Assembly: GCF_021531375.1 (NCBI RefSeq)
Contig: NZ_JADYTU010000004.1
Location: 46,421-110,420, forward strand
Direction: 5' to 3'
DNA length: 64,000 bases
Source: Pseudoflavonifractor phocaeensis
GTDB taxonomy: Bacteria; Bacillota; Clostridia; Oscillospirales; Oscillospiraceae
The translations under genes and the position numbers were made by a program. Position 1 is the first letter of the stretch. Every line of letters starts with the position of its first letter. The notes under the pieces were generated by a model that saw nothing but the letters and a program-made list of their open reading frames with translations, ran no database searches and was not told the origin of the DNA. Positions 16,870-25,291 of the stretch are shown here, one piece after another.

Positions 16870-18360
16870 GCGTAAAATTTTGTGTAAGCGTTTTTCGACA
16901 AAGTCAAGAATGGCGCTGGAAAACAGGGCGAATTCTGGCCTGAATCCCTTGTTTACCGAAAGCCATGGCGGTCAGAGCGGTATGCGCGCCGGCACGGCGT
17001 GAATGCCGGTCTGGCCGTCGTGGCATACTAGGACAAGTGAGTCAGCCAACGGCTCGGTCTGCGAACATGATCTCCAGCTGGCTGAGCACCAAATCCCAGT
17101 TCTGGTATCTGGCGTGCCAGTGCTTCACGATACGCTGAGAGGCCAGATACAGCATCCGGCGCAGGGAGTCGTCGTTTGTGAAGGAGGGCTTGTTCTTCGT
17201 GATCTGCCGGAACTGGCGGTTCAGGCCCTCGATGATGTTCGTCGTGTATATGATTTTCCGAATCTCAACAGGGTATTCGAAGAACGTGCTTAAAACCGGC
17301 CAGTTTTCCTCCCAGCTTTTCACGCAGGAGGGATACTGCTTGTGCCAGGTCTCCGCGAAGGTCTGCAGATTTTTCCCGGCTTCCTCCAGTGTGACGGCAC
17401 CGTAGATCTTCTTCAGATCTGCAACCACTCTCTTGATGTCCTTGTAGCTGACATATCTGGTGGAACTGCGCACTTGGTGGACGATGCAGCGCTGCAGCCG
17501 GCTTTTCGGGAAGACGGCCTCAATGGCTTGTATCATCCCACACAGGCCGTCCGTGCAGAACAGATATACATCCAAAACACCCCTGCTTTTGAGGTCATTC
17601 AGCACATTCAGCCAGAATTTGCTGTTTTCATGCTCCCCGATCCAGACGCCCAGAATGTCCTTCCGACCATCCATGGTGACGCCCAGGACCACATAGGCGG
17701 CCTTGGTCACATACCGCCGGTCTTCCCGAACCTTGTAGTGAATGGCGTCCATGAACACAAACGGATACACCGGCTCCAGAGGACGATTCTGCCAGGCTGT
17801 GACTTCCGGCATGATCTTTTCGCTGATCTTCGTTACCAGCTCCGGAGAGATCTCCACGCCGTACAGTTCCTTGATCTGCTCAGCGATATCCCGCTGGCTC
17901 ATGCCGCAGGCGTACAGCGCCAGGATTTTATCTTCCATCCCGTCCGCATTCCGGTCATACTTGCCGATAATCTTGGGCTCAAAAGAACCGTTCCGGTCCC
18001 GAGGAACCTTGATGTCTACCTCGCCCAGCTGGGTTTTGACGGTCTTCTTCGTGTAGCCATTGCGGTAGTTTCTGGGGGTACCCTCCGGCTCGCCTGAACG
18101 CTCACAGCGCTCTCGACCAAGCTCCTCATCCATCTCCACTTCCATGACGGTCTGGATGACGTCCCGGAACATTTCCTTCATGGCCTCCATGATCTCCGTC
18201 GTGCTGGTGAAGTGCTGGCTCTGAACGTATTCCTTCAACAAATCCTGTGGTACTGGCTGCATAATCTTCGTCTCCTCGTCCTGAATGTTTGATTTCATTC
18301 TTGACTCTGTCGAAGATTTTCATACTGTCGAGGTTCGTCGATTACACAGAATTTTCTGCG
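16870..18360 (-). mobile_element. IS256 family insertion sequence, apparently complete
   Basis: The transposase gene is flanked by terminal repeats: left GCGTAAAATTTTGTGTAAGCG (16870-16890) and, reversed at the right end, GCAGAAAATTCTGTGTAATCG (18340-18360). I do not see matching 8-9 bp target duplications, so recombination after insertion is possible. Confidence 0.75.
17042..18298 (-). CDS. IS256/Mutator family transposase
   Basis: A 418-residue DDE transposase, full length for the family. An N-terminal DNA-binding region (NYRNGYTKKTVKTQLGEVDI) is followed by the catalytic domain: VFMDAIHYKVRE (first Asp), LFCTDGLCGMIQAIEAVFPK (second Asp) and the C-terminal TTNIIEGLNRQFRQITKNK block with the catalytic Glu. 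The frame is intact, so the element may still move. It has inserted between the DUF6471 gene and a fragment of another IS256-type transposase. Confidence 0.92.
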   Translation of the reverse strand: MKSNIQDEETKIMQPVPQDLLKEYVQSQHFTSTTEIMEAMKEMFRDVIQTVMEVEMDEELGRERCERSGEPEGTPRNYRNGYTKKTVKTQLGEVDIKVPRDRNGSFEPKIIGKYDRNADGMEDKILALYACGMSQRDIAEQIKELYGVEISPELVTKISEKIMPEVTAWQNRPLEPVYPFVFMDAIHYKVREDRRYVTKAAYVVLGVTMDGRKDILGVWIGEHENSKFWLNVLNDLKSRGVLDVYLFCTDGLCGMIQAIEAVFPKSRLQRCIVHQVRSSTRYVSYKDIKRVVADLKKIYGAVTLEEAGKNLQTFAETWHKQYPSCVKSWEENWPVLSTFFEYPVEIRKIIYTTNIIEGLNRQFRQITKNKPSFTNDDSLRRMLYLASQRIVKHWHARYQNWDLVLSQLEIMFADRAVG

Positions 18361-18418
18361 GTCTTGAATAGGTTGTGGATTTTACTACATACGGCAGTAG
18401 CCAGCAGCAGAATGCATT

Positions 18419-18652
18419 TTACATTACAACTGTACTCTTTTTATGTAAGAGTACATGCCTAAATTGGCTTGTGAAGTGGCCGCTGCGGTAGCTCTGACGG
18501 ACCTTATTTCGCTCGTAGCGGGCAGACTGGGTCAACATCGAAGCTTCCTGCTCCAGCAGTTCATTCAGCATTTCTTCCACGCTGCCACGGACCAATTCCT
18601 TAAACTGGCCCTTGATAACTTCTTCGTTTAGCTGTACAATTTTTTCGGACAT
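18419..18652 (-). pseudogene. Truncated N-terminus of a second IS256-type transposase
   Basis: About 60 residues match the N-terminus of a different IS256 subgroup (EEVIKGQFKELVRGSVEEML, then LTQSARYERNKVRQSYRSGH). After SGHF the frame diverges and ends. The catalytic domain is missing. The remnant lies next to the intact IS256, whose insertion or a later deletion may have removed the rest. Confidence 0.75.
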
Positions 18653-18979
18653 GGTTTACAGACTCTTTTCAGAGTGGTGTGTCGCGACTTCATTCTACCA
18701 GAGTTCTGGAAACCATGTCTCGTTTTATCCTATTTTCATTTGCGCAACTTATCTTACATTTTCGATTCATTATTAGAAAAAAAGAGCTCCGTCACCCAGA
18801 AAAGGGCGGAGAAGCTCTTAGCCCCTATTTATAGAAGGAAAATCATTGCCATGACTTCTAAGTTAAAAGTCACAATCATCTCTCTTTTCAGACGCCTTTA
18901 CATTTTGTATCAGGTCTTCTATATGGTTTTGCATAGCTACTGGTTGTGGCACAGATTGAATCAGTTCTAAGAATTTCGT
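18653..18979. other. Non-coding stretch with terminator of the GntR gene
   Basis: It contains the IS256 remnant's end and, at 18777-18820, a terminator hairpin. A 98-codon plus-strand frame here (18674-18970) has no recognisable product and I do not call it. Confidence 0.5.
18777..18820 (-). terminator. Intrinsic terminator downstream of the GntR regulator
   Basis: On the minus strand an imperfect stem with outer arms AGAGCT (18783-18788 and 18813-18818) is followed by TTTTTTTCT. It would end transcription of the GntR gene. Confidence 0.7.
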
Positions 18980-19699
18980 TTATCGAATTATAAAATCAAA
19001 ATCTTCGCCATAACCTACCTGACGACAAGTATGTAAGATTTCTCCGTTTTCACAAAGATTTGTGCTCCAAAGTTGAAGCATCGGGGTGTTTCGCTGAACA
19101 TTTAATAGGTGTGCCGTGTTATTATTCGCCCTAATAAGCCGCATGGTCAAATGACCAGATATAATATTAATTCCTTGTTCTGTTTCCAAATAACTATATA
19201 GGGACTTATTTTCTAAATCAATACCGATTAAATATGAGTACTTTAAAGGGAAATAGTTGTCTTCAATAACTAATGGTTTACCGTCTGCATATCGCAATCG
19301 GCGAATTCGAACCGCCTTTTCTCCTTCCTGAAGCCCTAATGTTTCTATCACATCGGTATCTTCCGGTATGCAAATAGATGCCTCTAACACTTTACTGCCT
19401 GCAACCTTACCATTTGCATGACACAGATTCGTAAAACTCATAGCAGAGTTATTCAGTACTTTTTTCATAGGAGGCGTTTTTAAGAAGGTACCTTTTCCCT
19501 GCTTTTTGACAACAATTCCCCTATTTGCTAATTCGGATACTGCTTTACGAATTGTTATCCGGCTTACACCATAATTTCGAGACATTTCGTCTTCTGTGGG
19601 CAACCGTCTCGTTTTATCGAATTTATTATGTTCTATGTCTATCATAATCTGTTCGATGACCTGCTGATATAAAGGCACCATACTGTTAAAGTCTATCAT
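18980..19699 (-). CDS. GntR family regulator with UTRA ligand domain (FrlR/HutC type)
   Basis: A 239-residue regulator. Residues 8-75 form the GntR winged helix-turn-helix (RLPTEDEMSRNYGVSRITIR, then KAVSELANRGIVVKKQGKGT). Residues about 95-235 form a UTRA domain that binds small effectors (RIRRLRYADGKPLVIEDNYF). E. coli FrlR, regulator of fructoselysine use, belongs to the same class. It lies downstream of the frl-like operon, in the same direction, and is separated from it by an IS66 element. A candidate operator at 32399-32412 sits just after the operon promoter. The likely effector is a phosphorylated Amadori compound; this is inference from context. Confidence 0.82.
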   Translation of the reverse strand: MIDFNSMVPLYQQVIEQIMIDIEHNKFDKTRRLPTEDEMSRNYGVSRITIRKAVSELANRGIVVKKQGKGTFLKTPPMKKVLNNSAMSFTNLCHANGKVAGSKVLEASICIPEDTDVIETLGLQEGEKAVRIRRLRYADGKPLVIEDNYFPLKYSYLIGIDLENKSLYSYLETEQGINIISGHLTMRLIRANNNTAHLLNVQRNTPMLQLWSTNLCENGEILHTCRQVGYGEDFDFIIR

Positions 19700-19769
19700 A
19701 TAATGCCGCCTCTCTTTTCCTTCGTAATAATATGTGCCAGTATATAACGTTCTATGATTATATATTACT

Positions 19770-19786
19770 ATTTCATCATATGAAAT
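19770..19786. promoter_or_regulatory. Palindrome upstream of the GntR gene
   Basis: ATTTCAT-CAT-ATGAAAT, perfect 7-bp arms with a three-base centre, lies 71 bases before the GntR start in AT-rich promoter-like DNA (TATAAT and TATACT hexamers on the minus strand nearby). It could be an autoregulatory site, but differs from the palindrome at the operon promoter. Confidence 0.35.
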
Positions 19787-19790
19787 ACAA

Positions 19791-21490
19791 TCACCAAAAC
19801 AATAATATTTGTAATTTTTTTATCGGAACAGTAACCGTCAAATCTCCCAGCGTATAAAAAAGCATCTCTGGCTTAGCTGAGCCAGAGATGTTCATCCTTT
19901 TGGTATTCTGCATTCCTGGGGTGCCACTGGCAGGCAAGAGTTGTTCGGCCCAAGACTCATCCGTCTGGCTCATAGCGGGAGCATTCCGCAGAACCCAGAG
20001 CAAGTAACGGTACGGATCCAATCCGTTTTCTTTCGCCGTTTCAATCAGGCTATAGATCACACTGCTGGACTGTGCGCCGCCCGGCGTATTCGCGAACAGC
20101 CAATTCTTGCGGCCCATGACAAAAGGCTTTATACTGCGTTCCGCACGGTTGTTGCTCAGTTCCAGCTGCCCATCCTCCAGATAGCGGATCAGGTACGGCC
20201 ACTGCTCCAGCAGATAGTGCAGGGCCCTACCCAAAGCGGACTTCGGTGCCGTCTTGCCGCTGGCCTCATTTGCCCACGCCAACAGAGCGTCCAGAACCGG
20301 TTTTTCCAGTTCCAGCCGCTTTTCATATCGCTCCTCCGGCGTCAGCTCCGCAAAAGACTTCTCCAACTGGAATAGTCTTGAGCAGTAGCACTCGCCGGCT
20401 GCTGCCAGAGAATCTTTACGCTTCTCCTGCGGCAGCGTTTGCAGCGCTTCGTCAAATTTTCGCCGCGCGTGGGCCCAGCAGCCAACCACCCGGATATTCT
20501 CCGGCAGCTTATGGTAACCCTGATATCCATCTGCGTGGAGCCAGCCGGAGAAGCCCTTTAAGAACTCCTCCGCGTGCTCTGCCTTCCGGTTCGGCTGGTA
20601 TTCATACAGGACAATCGGATGCTCCGCGCAGCCGCTGGTCCGGTACAGCCACATGTAAGACTTGCTGGTCGCCGCCTTCCCGGGTTCCTTCAGTACCTGC
20701 AGCGTCGTCTCATCGCCATGGAGAACTTTCTCCCTGCAGAGCTGCCGGTGCAGCACCTCATAGATGGGCCGCAGCCAGGTATCAGAGACATTCAGCAGCC
20801 AGTTGGACATGGTCTGCCGGGAGAGCTTCAATCCCTGGCGGTTAAACTCCTGCTCCAGCCGGTACAGTGGGGAATACATCACAAACTTCTGTACCGCAAT
20901 ATGCGCTACCGCCTCCGCGGAAGCATAGCTGCCGGGCAGCAGCGCAGGCTCCTCGGTGTTTTCAGGATGTTGGCTTCGCCGCTCTCCTGTTCGCAGTTTT
21001 TGCAGGCGTAGGTATAGTAGACATCTTTCCGGATCCAGAACCGGGGCGGCTCCATTTGCAGGCTGCGGCGGACCTCTTTGCCGATCTCCTCCATTTTGCT
21101 GCCGCAGGCGGAGCAGATCAGCTCTTCTTCGCTCAGACAGTGCTCCACCACTTCAGTGGGTGTGCCCTCCGGAACGATCTCGGTCACGCTGCCGGACTGC
21201 TTCTTGCGCGCATGGGCTTTCACGGCAACTTGTTCCGGCGTAGCGGATTTGGTGCCATAGGCGTAGGCTTCAAGCTCATTGAAGCTTAACGAAAGCTGAT
21301 CCATCAGGCCCTCCTGCATCTTCTCGGAAGAGGAGCCGAATTGCCGCTTTTTCGCAAGACCCAACTGCTCCAGAAGCCATTGGTTCTGGAGTTTTAGTTC
21401 TGTGAGCTGAGTCTGCTGGCATTCATATTCCGCGCGTGAAATGGTCACCATTTCAGCGTTACTTATGGCAATTTTCTTCTCGATTTCCAT
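19791..21490 (-). pseudogene. tnpC: IS66 transposase TnpC, frameshifted
   Basis: The N-terminal part (to about 20957) has the leucine-zipper-like start, the FGSSSEKMQEG block and the zinc-finger-like CSACGSKM...CKNCE segment. The C-terminal part, in another frame, has SYASAEAVAHIAVQKFVMYS, HGDETTLQVLKEPGKA, the WAHARRKFDEAL block and SNNRAERSIKPFVMGRKNWL with the catalytic Glu. One base appears to be missing near 20955, within K-T-P-E-E. The downstream frame also reads through a terminator hairpin (19863-19890) and beyond the IS end to 19791, so a second shift near the C-terminus is likely. The transposase is probably inactive unless frameshifting rescues it. Confidence 0.8.
19863..19890 (-). 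terminator. IS66 internal terminator
   Basis: Perfect 11-bp stem CATCTCTGGCT / AGCCAGAGATG with a six-base loop. On the minus strand it is followed by cTTTTTTATAC. It ends the IS66 transcript just inside the left terminal repeat. Confidence 0.75.
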
Positions 21491-21601
21491 GTAAAAATTA
21501 TACCACAAAGCGAGTCAAAAAGCCAGTGTTTTCAATGCTTTTCGGGGATTTAGTCTGCCTCATATCATGCTCAGCCCAGACACCGGGCGGTGGGCTTTTG
21601 G

Positions 21602-21916
21602 CTACTCGATCTTTAAGCCTTCCATCAGCCAGCGGTACTGCTGCGGCGTCAGTGACCGCACTTCGGATTCACTTCTCGGCCACTGGTATGCGCCCTGTTC
21701 CAGCCGTTTGTAGAGCAGAATAAATCCGTCTCCCTCCCAGTATAGTCCCTTGATCCGGTCTCTGCGCCGCCCGCAGAACGGGAACAGCGTGTTGGTGAAG
21801 GGATCCAATTCAAACTGCTGCTGCACCATTCTGGCCAGACCGTCAATGCCTTTCCGCAAATCTGTATAGCCACAGGCAATGTAGACCTTATCAGCTCCAG
21901 AAAAATCGTTTAGCAT
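21602..21916 (-). CDS. tnpB: IS66 family accessory protein TnpB
   Basis: A 104-residue protein with the full TnpB pattern: YIACGYTDLRKGIDGLARMV near the start, LFPFCGRRRDRIKGLYWEGD in the middle, and LYKRLEQGAYQWPR before the end. TnpB is needed with TnpA for IS66 transposition, but its biochemical role is unclear. Its start overlaps the end of tnpA by seven bases, giving translational coupling. The frame is intact. Confidence 0.93.
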   Translation of the reverse strand: MLNDFSGADKVYIACGYTDLRKGIDGLARMVQQQFELDPFTNTLFPFCGRRRDRIKGLYWEGDGFILLYKRLEQGAYQWPRSESEVRSLTPQQYRWLMEGLKIE

Positions 21917-22254
21917 GCCCCCAGAGCCTCAACCAGGGTTTTCAGCAGCTCTGGACTCAGTTCTTGATAGAACTCAATGCTGCTATTGCCGATCCGCAAC
22001 GCGGCGGAACATTCCGAAACGTTCCGATCCTGCTGTTTCGGTGCTGGTAACTCTGCAAACGCAGGTTCCCCGGGTAATTCCGGTGCTGCATCTGCGATGG
22101 ACAGCACTTCTCGCTCCCAACGATAGTATGTAGATGGTGTGATTCCTCTTTGCTTGCACCACTGCCGGACCGGAAGGCCGCTGCTTCTGCAATCCTGGAT
22201 CGCTGCCACCCACTTCTGTTGTCGTGCCTGGTGCTTTAGCCCTGTTGATGTCAT
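21910..22254 (-). CDS. tnpA: IS66 family accessory protein TnpA
   Basis: A 114-residue protein with an N-terminal helix-turn-helix (WVAAIQDCRSSGLPVRQWCK, then RGITPSTYYRWEREVL) typical of IS66 TnpA proteins. It probably binds the IS ends. GGAGAG precedes the ATG. Intact, followed by tnpB with a short overlap. Confidence 0.9.
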   Translation of the reverse strand: MTSTGLKHQARQQKWVAAIQDCRSSGLPVRQWCKQRGITPSTYYRWEREVLSIADAAPELPGEPAFAELPAPKQQDRNVSECSAALRIGNSSIEFYQELSPELLKTLVEALGAC

Positions 22255-22490
22255 GGTGTCTCTCCCTGATGTTAATAGTGGTGGAACGTCGCGAAACGTT
22301 CCACCACTATTATCCCATGGGTATCCATGCGCCGTGAGATTTGACGGTTACACTTCTGTTGTCGTGCCTGGTGCTTTAGCTCTGTTGATGTCATGGTGTC
22401 TCTCCCTGATGTTAATAGTGGTGGAACGTCGCGAAACGTTCCACCACTATTATCCCATGGGTGTCCATCCGCCGGGAGATTTGACGGTCA
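22211..22490. repeat. Tandem duplication of 140 bp at the IS66 right end
   Basis: Units 22211-22350 and 22351-22490 differ at only a few positions (for example 22241/22381 and GTATCCATGC versus GTGTCCATCC). Each covers the first codons of tnpA, a large palindrome (TAATAGTGGTGGAACGT / ACGTTCCACCACTATTA; 22273-22312 and 22413-22452) and an IS terminal repeat. The outer copy looks like the relic of a second IS66 insertion or a recombination product. Confidence 0.85.
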
Positions 22491-22523
22491 CTTTATATCT
22501 GTTTTATAACTAAATTGTTTCTT

Positions 22524-23528
22524 TTAATATTCAAACTTCCACATGTAACGCCGATAGCTCATAGGGTGCATCCTTACATCACCCATGGCAGAGATAAACT
22601 GCTTTGAAATAGGATGAAGTAGCAACGCATTAAAGTACTCCGCCACATCTGGATCTAATGCACTCAATCCCATTTCTTTAGCATCGAATATATAGTGATG
22701 GCCCCCGAAACGTTCCAAGAACCGCTCGGCACGTTCGTCTATAGGCCGCGTTTTTCCTATACTCTTGAATAAGAGTACCGCCAGCTGATTGTCGGTGGTT
22801 TCAAAAGGCCCATGGAAGTATTCTCCAGAATGGCAAGGAACACAATGAACTGTTTGCATTTCCTGGAAGAAACAAAAGGCATCGGAATATGCTACCTCCC
22901 AAGCGGCACCACTAGCCAGTACATTAAATATAGTATCATTTCGGTACTGCATAGCGAAGCGAGCTGCTTCTGGCTTAACAGCCTGATATGCTGCAGCATA
23001 AATATCGGGGAACTTACAGAACGCATCCATTGCTTTTTCATAGCCGGCATACCCTTCCATCGCAAAAAGCAGGCGGAAAGCTAACTTCAACGCAGTCCCC
23101 TGACTGTTACAATGCACCAGAGAAGGATCCTGGTACCATTCGTCCGCATGGAAGTAGACGAGCGAATACTTTGCAGTCTGTGCTGTAAGCGAATCTGAAT
23201 AGCCAGTCAGGCCGATAGTAACAGCTCCCGCAGCATTCGCCTTTTTGAGTGCATCTACCGTCTCAGCAGTAGCTTTAGTCGAAGTGCAAATTACAAGAGA
23301 ACTTGGTCCGACCGCTTTGGGTGTAGCATGAACAAACTCACTACTATTCATCCCAGAAACATGCATGGAAGTGCTCTCCTGTTGCAGTAAATACCGTGCT
23401 GGGAAAGAAGAAGCTAGCGAACCGCCACAAGCGACAAAATAGATATGTTTCAGCCCCCCGGCTGCATCAAGATCATTTTTAACCTGATCTACCACTTCAA
23501 TGATTTCCTGCATACCCTTTACATTCAT
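22524..23528 (-). CDS. SIS domain sugar-amine deglycase, FrlB-like
   Basis: A 334-residue cytosolic protein with two SIS (sugar isomerase) domains and no glutaminase domain. E. coli FrlB, of the same build and length, splits fructoselysine 6-phosphate into glucose 6-phosphate and lysine. Recognisable features are the first SIS phosphate loop FVACGGSLASSFPARYLL, ICTSTKATAETVDALKKA, and the HSGEYFHGPFE block with the Glu and His positions expected to act in catalysis. AGGAGATAAAACT precedes the ATG. It is the last gene of the frl-like operon, four bases after hyuB. The amine partner of its substrate is not known; the operon content suggests it is not simply lysine. Confidence 0.8.
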   Translation of the reverse strand: MNVKGMQEIIEVVDQVKNDLDAAGGLKHIYFVACGGSLASSFPARYLLQQESTSMHVSGMNSSEFVHATPKAVGPSSLVICTSTKATAETVDALKKANAAGAVTIGLTGYSDSLTAQTAKYSLVYFHADEWYQDPSLVHCNSQGTALKLAFRLLFAMEGYAGYEKAMDAFCKFPDIYAAAYQAVKPEAARFAMQYRNDTIFNVLASGAAWEVAYSDAFCFFQEMQTVHCVPCHSGEYFHGPFETTDNQLAVLLFKSIGKTRPIDERAERFLERFGGHHYIFDAKEMGLSALDPDVAEYFNALLLHPISKQFISAMGDVRMHPMSYRRYMWKFEY

Positions 23529-23532
23529 AGTT

Positions 23533-25290
23533 TTATCTCCTTAATTCCTGACGCATGGCCTCTGTAGCCCCTTCATCGATCTGATAGCCGTCATATTCGT
23601 TTCCAATAATAACGACACCATAATCTCGCCTAGCCCCCTCAACCGATACCTTGCATTCTATTACATCCTGAAGTACCTTCTGTATATCACGGTTCAGCGG
23701 GTCTCCGTATCCACCAGCACCCGGGGTAATAACACGAACAATATCGTGCTCCATCATGGGAAGGCTCGTCACTTTATTGCTAAGATGGGTTACTGCCCCG
23801 TCTGCGGCCACACGATAGAAACCGCCACCGGCACCTTCCTTCCCACCTTTCAATCCCCACGGGTGAATTTTATGTCGGTCGCCCAAACCAGTATAAAGCA
23901 CATTATCTTCCAGAATCTCTAACTCACGTTGGATACCAAGTCCGCCTCGGAAATATCCCGGGCCACCAGAATCCTCTTTCAGTTCATTCCTTCTTGCTAA
24001 CAGATGGGGGAACTCAATCTCTGTAGCCTCGATAGGCATATTGGAAGTATTGGTCATGTTTACTTGGATTCCGGACAACCCATCATATTGCCAACAAGCA
24101 CCTCCACCACCCGCAATAACCTCATGGAAAATAAATACTTCATCAGAATCCTGCCGAACCTTGCCAGACAGCAGCGTGGTAGTGCAGGCTCCATTTCCCG
24201 CTGTAACAATTTGTTCAGGTAAAAGCGGCGCTAGTGCCCCAAAAATTGCATCAGGGACGCGTTGGGACGTGTCAATCTGGCAGCCAATAGGCGAAGGCTC
24301 AGTGGGATTCAAGATACACCCTTTAGGTGCAATCACCTTAATAGCTCGGTTGATTCCTTCATTAGCTGGAATATCGGGCCCCAGCATAGCCTTAACGGAA
24401 TAAAACACATCTGCTTTAGTACACGGCCAAGGAACATTGATAGGTGCCTCCAATTGTTGGGCAGAGCCAGTAAAATCAACTTCCATCTGATTGCCACGCA
24501 CTGTAATCTTGACCTTAATCGGCAATGGATCTGGGTATTTTTCGCCGCAGCCATCCATATAATCTGTATAGCTATATTCACCGTCTGGAAGCTTGGCGAC
24601 TGCCGCCCGAATCCGGCGTTCCGAATACTCAATCAATTCAGACATGCAAGAAATTAGGACATCCCCATAGCGCTCATACGCATCCTGTAACCGTTGAATT
24701 CCAATCAAATTTGCCGACATCTGTGCAGTCAAATCACCGTATCTCTCCTGTGGAACTCTGGAGTTGACCAGCAACATATCCATAACACTTTGATTCAACT
24801 TGCCATCCTCACGAATACGCACTAGCGGAATTCGAATTCCCTCCTGGAACAGGCTGACAGCATCACCACTGGATGAGCCAGGGACTTTTCCCCCAATATC
24901 CGCATGATGTGCAATGTTTGCCACCCATCCAACAAGTGTATCACCACAGAAAGCCGGCGCAGCTAAAACGATATCCGGCAGATGATTTCCGCCTCCATGG
25001 AATGGATCATTTACAATAAACATATCCCCCGGATGGATGTTTTCGCGCCCAAATTTTTCGTAAATGTTAGGCACAACACTAAGCATTGAGCCCAGCAAGG
25101 CAGTCAAACTTTCCACCTGAGCCACACTATTCCCATCCGGATCAATTACAGCAGTACAAACATCCCGACGTTCCTTCATATTCGTAGAGTATGCACTGCG
25201 GATAATAATCCCATAGGTTTCCTCCGCCACAGACATCAGCAAATTTCGGATAACCTCTACTGTAACAGTATCTGGTCTGTTGTGAACCAT
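23533..25290 (-). CDS. hyuB: Hydantoinase B/oxoprolinase family subunit
   Basis: A 585-residue subunit that, with HyuA, forms ATP-dependent ring-opening amidohydrolases acting on hydantoins (N-methylhydantoin) or 5-oxoproline. Typical sequence blocks are DPVTVEVIRN-like RPDTVTVEVIRNLLMSVAEE at the start, GDMFIVNDPFHGGGNHLPD, and the C-terminal VRVITPGAGGYGDPLNRD. The length is normal. Its start is one base after the hyuA stop, so the two are coupled. Inside an Amadori-type operon it suggests that the amine released, or the imported compound, has a lactam or hydantoin-like ring. Confidence 0.9.
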   Translation of the reverse strand: MVHNRPDTVTVEVIRNLLMSVAEETYGIIIRSAYSTNMKERRDVCTAVIDPDGNSVAQVESLTALLGSMLSVVPNIYEKFGRENIHPGDMFIVNDPFHGGGNHLPDIVLAAPAFCGDTLVGWVANIAHHADIGGKVPGSSSGDAVSLFQEGIRIPLVRIREDGKLNQSVMDMLLVNSRVPQERYGDLTAQMSANLIGIQRLQDAYERYGDVLISCMSELIEYSERRIRAAVAKLPDGEYSYTDYMDGCGEKYPDPLPIKVKITVRGNQMEVDFTGSAQQLEAPINVPWPCTKADVFYSVKAMLGPDIPANEGINRAIKVIAPKGCILNPTEPSPIGCQIDTSQRVPDAIFGALAPLLPEQIVTAGNGACTTTLLSGKVRQDSDEVFIFHEVIAGGGGACWQYDGLSGIQVNMTNTSNMPIEATEIEFPHLLARRNELKEDSGGPGYFRGGLGIQRELEILEDNVLYTGLGDRHKIHPWGLKGGKEGAGGGFYRVAADGAVTHLSNKVTSLPMMEHDIVRVITPGAGGYGDPLNRDIQKVLQDVIECKVSVEGARRDYGVVIIGNEYDGYQIDEGATEAMRQELRR

Positions 25291-25291
25291 A

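Larger units (their letters stand above)
19831..22351 (-). mobile_element. IS66 family insertion sequence with defective tnpC
   Basis: It contains tnpA, tnpB and a frameshifted tnpC in the usual order. Terminal repeats: GTAACCGTCAAATCTCCC at 19831 onward, and its inverted copy ending at 22351. A second, slightly different right end finishes at 22491. No clear 8-bp target duplication is visible. It separates the frl-like operon from its presumed regulator. Confidence 0.8.

Noticed and set aside
18674..18970. A 98-codon plus-strand frame downstream of the IS256 remnant
   Set aside because: It overlaps the IS remnant end and the GntR terminator, has no ribosome site and no family features.
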